Origin: Acanthamoeba sp. SK_2022b
Lineage: Eukaryota; Discosea; Longamoebia; Acanthamoebidae
NCBI GenBank assembly: GCA_027943245.1
Contig: JANDJZ010000078.1
Coordinates: 1 to 64,000 of the forward strand
Direction of reading: 5' to 3'
DNA: 64,000 nucleotides
Of the stretch, positions 47,706 to 58,684 are shown in pieces (positions within the stretch are counted from its first letter, which is position 1; every line of letters begins with the position of its first letter). The translations under genes and the position numbers were made by a program. The notes under the pieces were generated by a model that saw only the letters and a list, made by a program, of their open reading frames with translations, did not search any database and was not told the DNA's origin.

Positions 47706-47718
47706 TTTGGCGCGAAAA
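47706..47718 (-). promoter_or_regulatory. E2F-like motif at the LINE 5' terminus
   Basis: TTTGGCGCGAAAA ends exactly at the duplication, so it belongs to the element. It resembles the E2F-like palindromes of host promoters in this window. Confidence 0.4.
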
Positions 47719-47735
47719 TCTAATTCGGTGAATGG
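47719..47735. repeat. 17-base target-site duplication, 5' side of the retrotransposon
   Basis: TCTAATTCGGTGAATGG, identical to 41608-41624. The empty site would read ...GTTC, this 17-mer, then ACGGCC. Confidence 0.93.
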
Positions 47736-47847
47736 ACGGCCGTAAAAGAGAAAACGAAGAAACAAACAACAAATCATTTTCCGTTGTTTGGAAGATCGAG
47801 GGACAAGCCACGCAGGCCCATTTGTTAGGAATCAGATATAGAAAGAG

Positions 47848-48581
47848 ATGGACGAGGTGGGTCGCGTGTTCTTGGTGAGGAAGACGGTGCTGCAGATGCT
47901 GCAGGATCGGGGTTACATCGTGCCTCAGTCCGATCTTGATATGGATCGCGAATCATTCCGATCGAAATTCATGGGCGAATCGGCCCTCAATCGGGAGGCC
48001 CTCACGCTCCTCATGCAGAAGAAGGATGATCCGACGGACCAAATCTTCGTCTTCTGGCCCGAGGATTTGAAGGTGGGCGTGCGCCCTGTCAAGAAGTACT
48101 GCGATCGCATGAAGGAGGAGGCGGTCTTCCGCGCCATCGTCATCATCCAGCAGACCCTCACTGCCTTCGCCAAGCAGGCCCTCGCCGAGATGGCCCCGCG
48201 CTACACAATCGAACATTTTCAAGAGGCAGAGCTCTTGGTGAACATCACCGAACACATCCTCGTCCCCAAGCACAAGCTCCTCACTGATACTGAGAAGCAG
48301 ACTCTCCTCGCCAAGTACAAGCTCGAGGATTCGCAGCTGCCAAGAATTCAGGTGAACGATCCCGTCGCGCGTTACTACGGCCTCCAGAAGGGTCAGGTGG
48401 TCAAGATCATCCGACCTTCCGAGACCGCAGGCCGCTACGTGACCTACCGGTACCTCCCCCTCCATCTTTTATTCTTTCATCAAATCAAAATCTCCATCAC
48501 GTTCGTTTTATTTTTATTTTATTATTTTTTCAATCGGTAAAGCACCACTCTTACGCTCTCGCATGCAGGCTTGTCGTGTAG
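47848..48581 (+). CDS. POLR2E: RNA polymerase I/II/III shared subunit RPB5 (RPABC1)
   Basis: Common subunit of all three nuclear RNA polymerases. Exon 1 covers almost all of the protein: MDEVGRVFLVRKTVLQMLQD, GYIVPQSDLDM, the jaw part KVGVRPVKKYCDRMKEE, and the assembly part EHILVPKHKLLTDTEKQTLL, LPRIQVNDPVARYYGLQKGQ, VVKIIRPSETAGRYVTYR. A short last exon after an intron adds only LVV and TAG, as RPB5 proteins end YRLV. About 206 residues, normal length. Its promoter was shared with endonuclease V before the LINE insertion; only about 112 host bases remain between the duplication and the ATG. Confidence 0.97.
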
Positions 48582-48831
48582 GCGCGGTATCTCTGGTAAA
48601 CGAGAAAACAAAAGAGATAACGGCAACTCGCGTAAGGCTCGACAGTCGCCGGCAGGAGCCACCACGTACACAAACCACACACTCATTCCTCCCTCCCTCC
48701 AATGGCCTGCTGCCCTGTCGCGACAGTCCTGGCGAATGAAGTCTTTCCGTTTCCCTCTGCCGTGCTGCGTTCATTTGTTTGCCACAAGAGAGGGAAAGAG
48801 AGGGAAGAGGGGGGGGGGTGATGGGAGATGC

Positions 48832-50903
48832 CTAGAGGGAGAGGTAGACGACGACGGAGAGGAGCGCCATGACGCCGCCCACCACGGCCCACAGCAGGAC
48901 CGGGCTGCCGGCGTCCTTGGCCTGGAGGGCCTCGCGCGCCGCCCTCTCCCGGGCCTCCCGCCTGGCGGCCAGGACCGGCTGAATCTTGACGAGCTCGGCG
49001 AGGATCTTCTCGCGCTCGCCGGCGGTGATGTTCATCTTCTTGAGTTGCTTCTCGTCGAGGTCCTCCAGGTCCTCCAGGCCAACGAGGTTGTTGCGCTTGA
49101 AGCGCGGCACATGCACGTCCAGCCCCGCGTTGCTCAGAAACTCGGACACCTCTGCCACAGCACGTGAGTTGGTCGTCCGTACGCGTTTGTCTTTGATCGG
49201 TGGCGTGTGTCGTACCGCTGTCGTCCTCGTTCTTTCGCGGCGTCCGGTGTCGCAGCTTCTTGGCGTTCTTCTCGCCCCCGTCCGCCTGCGCGTCGGTCGG
49301 CCCCTCCTGGTCGGCCGAAGCCGCCCCGACCTCACCACCGCTGCCGGCCTTCTGCTTTTTCTTGTTGGGTCTCACGACCGAGGCGCTCGGGGCGGCCTCC
49401 ACCTCCTCGGCCCCGTGCTTTTTGACATCGCCCTGGGCGCCGTGCTCGACCAGGAGGTCGCGCATGGCCTTGCCGCGGGCGCACTCGAGCGCGGTGTCGC
49501 CCTGCTTGTTGCGAACCTTTGTTTGTCCGTCGCCAAACGCGTCGCTGTGAGCATTGATGCCATCCATGTCATGAGGTTTGGGGTGGCCATCTACGTACGT
49601 CGAGCTTGGGCTGCTTGGCGAGGATGAACCGGACGAGCTCAAGGGCGTCGTTCCTACCGGCGAGGAGGTGCAGGGCGGTGTCCCCGTCCTTGTCCTGCAC
49701 GTTCAGATCACAGCCTGTGTCGTGACGTGTCAACTGGCGCGTTGACGAAGAGCTCACGCCGTGTGAGTGCAAGGGGGTGAGGGGAAGCTTACCGCTGTTC
49801 ACCAGCTCGCGCGCGACGTCATAGGCGTCGGCATTGATGGCGGTGAAGAGCGGCGTCTCTCCCTGCTTGTTCAGCGCATCCTGGGCGGATTCGAGAGGTG
49901 CGCGTGTGGGCAGCGAACGCGTTCGGTCATTCGAATGACTCATCCGTTTGCCTGTGCGCGGAACTTGGCGCGTGGTGGGGCCTTACCTTGTTGGCGGCCC
50001 GCGAAAGCAGCAGCTGCACGACATTTAAGTTGCCGTGATTGGCCGCGTCTTCTCGCACGCACATATCCACACGCACACGCACACGCAGAGAGGTAGAGCA
50101 GGTTAGTCGAGTCTAGGAGGAGGGGCAACGTTGCTGTAGCAATGAGAAAACGCACAGTGCAATGGGCTGAGGCCCTCCGAGGCCGTGTTCGTGTTGGGGT
50201 CAGCTCCACGCTCGAGCAGCAGCCTCGCCTATTTAATCGGCGCCACTCGTGGGGTCAGCGATCGCTGTCAAGGTGCTTGAGGACTCGTGCGCTGGCCCGT
50301 ACCACGGCCTCTTGATCAGAGCGGGCGGCCAACTGGAGTGCGGTGAGGCCATCGGTGTCCTTGGCGTCCACCTCGGCGTGGTGGTCCAACAGGGCCTGCG
50401 CGGAGAGGGGAGACGGACAGGCCGGGATAGCATCACGTAAGATGCAGCGACATGAGCGCTTCTCAGCAGGCGATCACGTGTGGTGTGTGGTGTGTGGTGT
50501 TGACGTGGATTGCGCACGACGATGGTCTCTTCGCTGCAGAATTCGGCGATGGCGATCAGCAAGGCCGTCTGCTTGGCCTTGTTGACCTTGTTTGGATTGG
50601 CGCCCTTGTCCAGCTGCGAATGCCACCGTGAGCGCACAAGTCTGGCAAAGGAGACCGCGAGCGAGTGGAGGGGTGTACTAAGAACTGAACAATCTCCTCC
50701 TGTTGCTCCTTAACAGCTATCATGAGGGGCGTGTCTCCCGTCTTGTTGGCAAGGTTGAGCTGGTCGGTGCCGTTCGAGTCCACCTTCAAAGAGAAGAGAT
50801 TAACCTCACCAGGGCTGGAAAACTCGAGCATACAAAGTGGCAAACGCACATGGCTCTCGAACCAATCGAGCTTGCCCGCTTTGGCAGCCTTCCACACGTT
50901 CAT
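48832..50903 (-). CDS. ankyrin-repeat, SAM-domain, tail-anchored protein
   Basis: About ten exons. It starts MNVWKAAKAGKLDWFESHV and has six or more ankyrin repeats, each near one exon: NLANKTGDTPLMIAVKEQQE, VNKAKQTALLIAIAEFCSEE, KDTDGLTALQLAARSDQEAV, SPLHCA..NHGNLNVVQLLLS, KQGETPLFTAINADAYDVAR, VQDKDGDTALHLLAGRNDAL, RNKQGDTALECARGKAMRDL. A basic linker follows, then a SAM-like helical domain (VSEFLSNAGLDVHVPRFKRN, LEDLDEKQLKKMNITAGERE) and, right at the end, a hydrophobic helix LLWAVVGGVMALLSVVVYLS. This is a C-terminal tail anchor, so the ankyrin part faces the cytosol. A scaffold role is inferred; no enzyme domain. Confidence 0.88.
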
Positions 50904-50994
50904 CTTTGTGTGGCGAATAAATAAGAAAAGATATGAAAGAAAGAAAACACACGAGCGCTTTTTTTTTTATTTACTATTTCACAAATTAGACGCA

Positions 50995-51559
50995 ATGATG
51001 TTGAGATCCCTGACCAAGCGCACCCTTGCGACTCCTTTGGCTGCTCGCGCTACCTCTCCTATTCTCTCGTCTCGACTTTTCGCTTCGCATGGCGCGCCCT
51101 CCGTCACATCCGCTGGACACGATTTCAAGGCTGACGAACATGGCCATGATCATCACCACGACGACCACCATCATCACGAAGATGAACCTACCGGCTACCT
51201 CTGGAGCCGTCAGGTACTGAGCGCGCCCCCCCCCCGGCCATTATTGCCTCTTTTTTTTCTCCATTTATTGAGCTAATGCACTCTTGCTCTCGCCTGCTTG
51301 CCTCTAGCCTGGCGTCAAGTACCCTCGCGAGTCGTGGGAATTGATTGCCTACTTCGGCGTCGCCGCTACACTGCTGCTCGGCTGGATTGCCATCGGCCAC
51401 TCTGGCAAGGTCTCCGCTGGCGAATTCGCCCAGATGGAGATCGCCAGGCGCAGAAGGGAGCGTGAGCAGGGTCTCCCCGAGCCAGAGCCTCTGCAGCTCA
51501 TGGTCGATCCCACCAAGTTCAGGAGGACTCCCCAGGTCACCGAACAGGGTCCCCAGTGA
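50995..51559 (+). CDS. NDUFB11: probable mitochondrial complex I subunit NDUFB11/ESSS
   Basis: Two exons (intron after LWSRQ) give about 150 residues. MMLRSLTKRTLATPLAARAT is a mitochondrial presequence. A His/Asp-rich part (HGHDHHHDDHHHHEDE) precedes YPRESWELIAYFGVAATLLL, a single membrane helix, then EFAQMEIARRRREREQGLPE and VDPTKFRR. Human NDUFB11 has the same layout: N-terminal presequence, acidic part, GVSIILVLGSTFVAY helix, Arg/Glu-rich helix with NGLP and DPSK. It would be an accessory subunit of the inner-membrane arm. The match is by layout and short motifs, not length of identity. The His-rich loop is unusual and might bind metal. Confidence 0.72.
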
Positions 51560-52184
51560 TTATCACGCCAAACACAAAAAAACAATCTCCCTCTTCACCA
51601 CCATCGCAGATTCATTCGTGGGATAGATGTTGGGGGTTTGGGTATCGTGTTGTTGGACGGTGGTGTGGCGGAAACCAAGAAAAAGAAAAGGCGGGCACAC
51701 GGGGACTGCTGCGTGTCGATGTCGCCGTGCCTGCCTTGGCGGGTCGTGTTGCCCACCGTCCGCGGAGCCGTGAGGTGCCGTCGTGTGTTCAACGGCATCC
51801 CGTCCTCTCTCGTCGTAGTCGTCGTCTCCCTCGTCCCCCGTTTCGGTTCTTTGTTGTTTTTGGTTTTCTCGTTTTTTGTTGATGATGCGTTTGTTGTTGT
51901 TGGTGATGTCTTCTCCCTTTCTCTCCCTCTCTTCCCGCTTACGTTTCGCTTTTTCCGAATTGAGTCGTCGTAGTTCTCTCTTCGGTCCCTTCCGCCCCGC
52001 CCATTTCTCCCCCGCTCTCTCTCTCGTCGAATCCGTCGTTGCAAGTGTAGTCCCCCCCTAGATTCGGATAGGGAGGGCAGTCGTTGCGATGGCCGTCGTG
52101 AGAATAATTAATGATCCCGTGTGGTGTCCCCGTATCCTTTCCTCCTCCACGAACGCCGTCGTCGCGCGCCGGCGAGTCGCGTAT
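51560..52184. other. convergent intergenic region, T-rich
   Basis: 3' ends of the NDUFB11-like gene (+) and the LARP4-like gene (-). Long frames on both strands (51638-51973, 51595-52044) are products of TC/TG-biased sequence and have no domain signal. No gene supported. Confidence 0.6.
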
Positions 52185-54885
52185 CTACGCGGAAGCGCTT
52201 TCCTTCTCCTCCTTCTTGGGCTCGTCCTTCTTCGCTTCCTTCGGCTCTTCCTTCTTCTCGACTTCCTTCTTGGGCTGAGGCGCGGGCTGCTTGCTGGCGG
52301 CCTTGGCTGCCAGCTGGGCATAGGTGGGCGTCGAAGAGCCGGACGAAGGCGCGGCACTCGGGCTCGGGCTAGCGGGAGCAGCTGGCGAAACGGCAGCGGC
52401 AGCGGCAGCGGCCGGGGTGGAGGCAGGGGATGAAGCGGCGGGCGAGGCAGGAGCAGCGGCCGCACTGGCGCTGGTGGAGGGAGCGGGAGAGGAAGGCGCG
52501 GGCGTGCTTGTCGGAGCCGCCTGCTGTTGAGAGGCCCCCTCCTCGGACTTCTTCTTCTGCGCGGCGCCCTTTCTGGCGTTGGTGGGCGGCGACGCTTTCT
52601 TGGCGCCCTGCTGACCCTTGCCCTGCGCGTTTGCCGGCTCCCTCTTCGGCTGAGGCGCGGGCTTGGCCTTGGGCTGCGGCTTCTTGGGTGCCGGAGCGGG
52701 CGCTGGAATGGACTACAGAGGCTTGTCAGCAAGGGTCCAAGTACAACCAAGTGATTTACAAGTCTATCAAAAGTCCTACCTTGTGGGTGGCCACCAGGCT
52801 GGCCATTGTAATCGTGGGCTGGGCAGGTGTTGGCGTGGGCACCGTGGAAGTCGAAGGCGTCAAGTTGGCCTCGCCCTCCTGTCCAGTGCCAGCACTGACG
52901 CTGCTTTCTTGGGACCTACGTTCAAAAAAAAAAAAAAAAAAAATGGGTTAAACAAAAATTGTAAAAGAATTGTCACCTGGTCTGCACAGGCCGTACCTAA
53001 GACGGTCGAGGTTCGACTCAGGCGAAACAACAATCTGAGTGTTGGGTTCAGCAAGTGTTGCCAAACACTCGGTGGGGAAAGTGTTAGGCTGCTGGTTCGG
53101 CACTGGAGTAGATGTGACGATATCGATCAACTGCTGCTTTGTGAACTTGGTGAAATCTGTGCATTAAGAGGTAAGACGGGCTGTCTTGGGGAGGGGGGTA
53201 GCACGCGGAGAGGGCGGCACCTTTCGTGTAACCCGTGTTCTTGGGCTGCTGCGACTGGGACGACAGAGGCGGGAAATGAGCGAGGCCGAACTGCAATGGT
53301 TGTTGGCCTGCTTGGAGAGGCGAGTTAGAATGGGACGCCAGGCCTCTGAGAAGAAACCAAGAACCGTACTCTGGCTTTGTTTAGAGTTGGCAGTCGGTGT
53401 GGTGGTAGTAGTGTTGGGCGAGGAGCTCTCCTGCTTCCTGTTGTTGCTGGTGCGAGGGTTCGGTTGCCTTCGCTGCTTCCTGTTGTCGCTATCAGCCGTA
53501 GCCTGAGCGGATCCTCTAGTGTTTGCGTTGGGGACAGGGGGCGATGTAATCGGAGCGCCAGGCGCAGTGGCGAGCGCGGGGCTGCCGCCAGTGTGCGTTG
53601 TGGGGTTGTGCCCTGTGCCTAGAACGCCATCTTGATGTCAGTGAAGATTAGCTATGCGGTTGCAGGCACTAAAAACAGGCTGGAAGATATCCTAAGTACC
53701 ATTGCTGTATTTGCTGTTGCCGCCGCGATACTCCTTCCTGGGCCCTGCGGTGCTTCCGCCAGGTTGTCTGTGACCTCCACCACCGCCTCCTCGCGTTCGT
53801 CGATGATCCTGGTGGTCTCCTACCCGCCAGCGAGGATGCGAATTAGATTAGATGAGATTGATCATGCTGAGCACACCATCAGCACAACAAGCTGCAATAC
53901 CTTGCGTGTGCTGGCCGCCATACTGCGGGTAGTAGTTGTAGCCTCCATACTGGCCGCCCATCTTCATACCGAGATCACCACCACCAGCAGCAGCAGCAGC
54001 AGCCGCGGGAGGATAATAGGTGCTGCAGCGAGCGCATACGCGAGACGTTAGTTGCCCCGCGATCTCGAGATGGTGAGTAGGACGTACAAGCTTCTCAGAA
54101 GGTTTTCAGACTTAATTCGCGCCTTCACGGGGGCATCGCGGAATGTTCGTCCTCGCACAAAGTCAAGTGCCTTGAGCGCATCTTCTTCTGAATTGAACGT
54201 CACAAACCAGCAATCTCCGATGTCGGGACGGATTCCTGTAGTCGTGGGACAGCCCTCACCCTGGAAAATCCCTTGCACCTCCTGTCACACCAATCGCAAC
54301 GCGATTGGGTGAATTTAAGGTGGCAAATTCGGGATTGCGCCGGGAGCTGTGATGACAAAAAAAAAAACAACAACAAATGAAAGCGGAGGGCAGGCGTACC
54401 TCCACTTTGGTGGAAGAGGGGATGTCTCGCAGTATGAGAGTATTGCGCTGAATCTTGAAGCTGGGCTTCACCATGGTTCCATTATCGTTCACCGTAAGCA
54501 AAGTCGACTTCTTCAGGGTCTTGACGAGTACTTCGAGATCGACCTTGAACGTAGTGAGCGTAGCCACGGTCGTGATGGGAAAGTACATGTCGGAGTTCAT
54601 CTGCGATACGAGGTAGGGATCGGTTGAAAGATACTCTCGCGACAGGAAGTACTCGACCTGGCGCCTGATTTCATCCTCCAGCGCTTCGCCCTCTAAATCG
54701 CACTTGTTAATTCAAATAAAAGAAAAGAAAAGAGGGGGGGCTGAAACTGTGGTGAGTTGTTGCGCACCTAGAGCTTGTCCGAGCAGGGAGTCATCTCCCA
54801 AGATGCCAGCGGCAGCGGCATCTGCAGTAGCATTAGTGGCCTCGGGTGTGGCAAGCAGCGGCACCTCCGTGTTCTCAGGATTCAT
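52185..54885 (-). CDS. LARP4: La-related protein, LARP4-like
   Basis: RNA-binding protein; LARP4 members bind poly(A) and stabilise mRNA with PABP (family knowledge). Start MNPENTEVPLLATPEATNAT. La motif: EGEALEDEIRRQVEYFLSRE, YLSTDPYLVSQMNSDMYFPI and TTVATLTTFK, as in LARP4 (FSRENLSKDLYLISQMDSDQ). The RRM-like part follows: NTLILRDIPSSTKVE|EVQG, GDCWFVTFNSEEDALKALDF, RGRTFRDAPVKARIKSE. The C-terminal half is disordered: Ala run, GGQYGGYNYYPQYGGQHTQG, AHFPPLSSQ, FTKQQLIDIVTS, then a Pro/Ala/Lys-rich tail to SASA and TAG at 52185. Many exons; those in 52.9-54.0 kb are less certain. The last exon has no Met and is found by its open frame. Confidence 0.87.
52926..52943. repeat. A18 homopolymer in a LARP4 intron
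   Basis: A run of A in the plus strand, a T tract before an acceptor on the coding strand. Confidence 0.85.
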
Positions 54886-55600
54886 TCTGTGGTTGAGGTG
54901 TCTGTGTGAGCTTCTAAGAGAAAACAGTGCTTGCGTTGATGCGAGTAGAGATGACAATGATAATCCATTCGAGTCGATTGAATAATCAAGATATACAGAC
55001 CGGAAAAGAAACCAAGATTAAGTCTGAGATCACACAGGCAAAGGCGTACCTCGCTGCAAATACGTTTGAAGATGAGGAAGGCCCGGTAAATCGATCGAAT
55101 CAATCAATCAATGAAGGGAATCAGCACCCGAGGCCCAAAGACTTGCGGCAAAACACCGGAAGAAAACCTGCCCGGCCCTGGGACTACGACAGCAGCCAAC
55201 CGCTGCTCGAGGTTCTTGGAATTTCCAGAAGCTCCTTGCTGACGTCACCCAAACTTTGGCCCACAAAATGCAGACACGCGTGCCACCAGCCCCACGGCCC
55301 CTTAGTTACTGGCGCCGATACCCCCACACAGTTTTCTCCTTCAAGCTCAGACGCGAAGTTCAGAGTTGGCTGCGTCGCGCCCTTTAACTGGAATGTCAAT
55401 CGCGCCAGAGGTGCTGACCCAGCGCGGACAACGCTGTTGCCAAATTTGGGGGATGCGCAGTGTAATCGGGCGGAGAGGCGAAAAAGGGCAGCGGCACGCC
55501 TTTAGCGGCGAGTGCGAGTTGAAGAAGGGTGGCCGAGTAAACACGGAGTAGAAAGGTCAAACAAAGAGGCATATATTGAGGCTAGAGGACACACAACCAG
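54886..55600. promoter_or_regulatory. divergent promoter between LARP4-like and RhoGEF genes
   Basis: 715 bases. Contains the CRE-type palindrome TGACGTCA at 55240-55247. A plus-strand frame (54927-55505) is open for 192 codons but has no family signal and no splice link to the RhoGEF, so it is not called. Confidence 0.5.
55240..55247. promoter_or_regulatory. CRE-type palindrome TGACGTCA
   Basis: Perfect ATF/CREB-type octamer in the LARP4/RhoGEF divergent region, one of three in the last 9 kb (also 59564 and 63921). Confidence 0.45.
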
Positions 55601-58518
55601 ATGCAGGACGCGTCAACGCAGGCTCCCACATCTGGCGAAGGAGGGGACACCTCACAGGAGCCGCAACTCACCCCGGAAGAACAGGAGAAACAGAAGATCC
55701 TGGAGCGGGAGAAACACTACCACAAACGACGATGTATTGCTCAGGAAATCATCCAGACTGAGCGCACCTACGTTGGCCATCTGTCAGATATTGTGGAGGT
55801 ACCGTAACCAGAACCGCGCTGTTAATCGATCGTCGATACTGCGCTTCTACCCTCCACCGCGGATGCCACCACCTCGATCTTTCGCTGACCTTACAGTACT
55901 GGTTGGTCTTGTTCTACAGCTCTACCTTCGGCCGATGGAACAAGGAATCAAATCCGGCTTGGACAGGGCACAGCCAGCCAAGGTGGGGAAGGAGATCCCG
56001 GCGGAAGCTGATTTTAAGGGTACCCCTGCTTTCTTCTCCACTGCATAAGTGCCTCCAATGTTCGAATCCCGCCCCTCTGGCTCTTCTTCCCGTTTGACCT
56101 CACGTTCGCCCCTCACTCCATTCCCTTCGCGCTTGCCGTGAACATTGTGCAGCTCTATTCTCGTTCATATTGGACATCTATGACCTCAACAAAAAGTTCT
56201 TGGGCACCATCGAGCAGATGGTGCCGCATATCGAGCAGCAACACCATGACGAGCTGCAGATGGGCGCCGCGTTTGAGGACGTGGTACGAGAGTCAGTTCG
56301 CAATAGACAATGGAGTCAATTCTGCCATACGAGAGAGCTTATCGGTGTTTCCCGTTCAGACTGCGTCGTTCAAGCTGTACTCGGCCTTCGTTAATAGCTA
56401 CGACAAGAGTCTGGATGCACTGGGACGGGTTGAAGCCACGCGGTTGTGGGCGGACATCATGAAAAAGGTGGACAACCTCAACCGGGACGAGCGACCGCTC
56501 ACGTTCGAGACGCTTCTGGTTACTCCCATCCAGCGCATTCCCAGATACTTGCTCCTACTCAAGGTAACCTTGATGCATCCGTATAACTGTGCTCCTCTTA
56601 CTGACTGCGACCACAGGACATCTTGCGACACACACCGGCCGAGCATCCCGATTACGAGAAGTTGAGTATCGTTCTGCCGAAGATGGAAGAGGTTGCCAAC
56701 TACATCAACAACGAAAAAAGTAAATTCGACAACATCACCATCATCCAGACACTGTCCGACACGATCTCTGGCTACGACGACGTGCGTTATCCTCGCCCCA
56801 GTGTGAATTGGCTCTTAACGCTCCTCATTCCTCATTATCTCCGCTGGTTGCAGTCCTTCCTCAAACTTGGTCGACGCTTCCTGCGTGAGGGAGTCATGTC
56901 CCAATTTATGAGTGACTCCATGCGGTCGAAGCAGCGTTATCTGTTTCTCTTCTCGGATATCATCCTTCTCACTCAGCCACGCCGGGGCAGCGCCATGCCC
57001 CTCCTCAAAAAGGCAGCTCCCAAGTACGCCCTTGCTCTCCAGCTCGGTCACCACCCTCGGATTGCAAAAGTTTTGATTGATTCCCGCAGGTATCAGTTCA
57101 TGCACTCAGTGGAGTTGGAGCGCTGCAAGGTGATTGGACCAGAGGAAGTTTCTGTGCCGGGTACATGCTTTGAGCACAGCCCCCCCCCCCGCAATGAAGC
57201 CAGGCATCTTACGATGCGATTGCGCCAACCGTACCAGGTGTCAAGCACGCTATCAAACTGCTGCTGGCCGACGGTTCCTCCTGGATTCTTCACCACGGAT
57301 CAGAGCGAGAGGTAACCAGCTGGTATCAGTCTCTTAAGGACGCCATCGACGAGGCCCAGGCGACCATGATTAGCAAGCACCAGGCTCGCGCTACCAGGTA
57401 TTTCCCGCTCCCCTTGATGCAACGCCACTATCAGTGATCTGACATACAGCAACGCTTTCATCTTCAGACTACCGCAACTGAGGCTGACACTCGAAAGCAG
57501 CGATGATACTAACATAGGCGGAGTGTCAAAGTATCACACGCACCGCACCACTACCGTTGCAGAGACCAGCCAGCGCACACGTTCGGCGACCGGTGGGTCG
57601 GTGGAGCTCCCGCCTATTACTCAAGGAGTAGCAAGGAGTGGATCCACGCCGCCCCTGCCCACACTACCCCCGCCTCTTGACCTTCCCTCTCTCTCGTCGA
57701 CCATCGGACTGCTGCCGCGACCGCAGCTTATGCCCTTCTCTCTGCCCGCCTCTCCCCAGCGCCCAAGCCGCCATCGACTGCAGCCCGTCGTGTCACTCTC
57801 GTCTGACAGCCTGGGCGCAGTGCCCCAGGCTCCGGTGTCATCATCCTCTTCTCTATCGTCTTCATCACTGTCTTCCTCCTCTCCTCCCTCTGTGGCTTCC
57901 AGCAAGAAACTCTATCGCCGTACCCTCTCGGAGCTGCTGGCCACCCAAATCAAAGAAAATCATCGCAATCAACAACAGCAACAGCAGCAGCAGCAGCAGA
58001 CTTCACTCCACCCGGTTCGGTCTGTCGCCAACACCACGGGCCCGAACCACAACAACAATCCCATCAGCAAAAACAGTCAGCGCCTCAGCCACAGCCACAG
58101 CCAGAACCACATCCAGCACATCAACCACAACAACAACAACCATCCGGAAACCAAGAAACTGGGCTCGAGTTCAGAGATTCAGCTCTCCGGCGCCGATCGA
58201 CGGAACAGCGGCGGCAGCCAGAAGGAGGCCGAGCCCAAACGCATCGTGGCCAAGGTGCAGTCGGTCTCGACGCCCTGCTCGCCCGTCCCCACGCCGTTGT
58301 CTTCTCCTGCGCCCTTCCTCTCTCCGGCCAGGCGAAGCCAAGCGCCGGCAAGGGAAGAGGGCGGCGACAACCCAGGACCAGTCCGACGGGTCGGGCCGCC
58401 AACGCCCGAAGCCGGCGGCATAGTGTCGCGGCGCGAGATGGCGCGCATGCTTGAGGTCTCGCTCAACCTCAACAGGGACCTCAAGAAGCGGATTGGCCAG
58501 ACGGACAGGAGTACATAA
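55601..58518 (+). CDS. Rho guanine nucleotide exchange factor (DH-PH)
   Basis: About ten exons. Short N-terminus (MQDASTQAPTSG), then the DH domain: KRRCIAQEIIQTERTYVGHL (CR1), LYLRPMEQGI, FLGTIEQMVPHIEQQ, SVFPVQTASFKLYSAFVNSY, RPLTFETLLVTPIQRIPRYL (CR3, the most conserved helix), HPDYEKLSIVLPKMEEVANY. PH domain: RRFLREGVMSQFMSDSMRSK, QRYLFLFSDIILLTQPR, then LLADGSSWILHHGSEREVTS and WYQSLKDAIDEAQ. It activates Rho/Rac GTPases that shape actin in amoebae. The C-terminal third is low complexity with poly-Ser, a CAG-coded Gln10 run (about 57973-58002) and His/Asn stretches, ending in a helix near EMARMLEVSLNLNRDLKKRI. ATG 55601 is the first in frame. Confidence 0.93.
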
Positions 58519-58659
58519 CGCTTGTAACACTTGCACGCCACACCAGATATTATTATAATTATTTCGATATTATTTATTTAGTTCAGCAAGAGAACACGAG
58601 CAAGGGTCCCTCTATTCGATACAGTAAGCGTACAGCCATGCCAAGAGATGGGTGTCTTT

Positions 58660-58684
58660 CTTTCTCTCTCTCTCTCTCTCTCTC
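58660..58684. repeat. (CT)n tract at the 3' end of the DUSP gene
   Basis: About 12 TC units that touch the stop codon of the minus-strand phosphatase gene. Confidence 0.9.

Larger units (their letters stand above)
41625..47718 (-). mobile_element. non-LTR retrotransposon (LINE), EN-RT-RNase H type
   Basis: The element is 6,094 bases, transcribed from right to left, and bounded by a perfect 17-base duplication. In element order: a 5' end TTTTCGCGCCAAAG; an ORF1-like frame; a protein with hydrophobic segments and then an apurinic-type endonuclease; reverse transcriptase; RNase H with a Cys/His finger; a further C-terminal segment; and a 3' end built of TAC repeats, not poly-A. The order EN-RT-RNase H and the simple-repeat tail fit the I/R1/Tad-like group; assignment to a clade needs a tree. 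About six frame shifts and one stop interrupt the frames, so this copy is inactive unless they are sequence errors. GC is lower than the host genes. Confidence 0.93.

Noticed and set aside
51595..52044. Open frames on both strands downstream of the NDUFB11-like gene
   Set aside because: Arg/Thr/Glu or poly-Val/Ser composition from TC/TG-biased 3' flank; no family features.
52089..52754. Plus-strand Leu/Gly/Ala-rich frames around 52.1-52.7 kb
   Set aside because: Antisense of the Pro/Ala/Lys-rich LARP4 tail, which runs open to a TAG at 52185.
54927..55505. 192-codon plus-strand frame in the LARP4/RhoGEF gap
   Set aside because: No recognisable domain, overlaps a CRE-bearing promoter region, and no in-frame splice to the RhoGEF was found.
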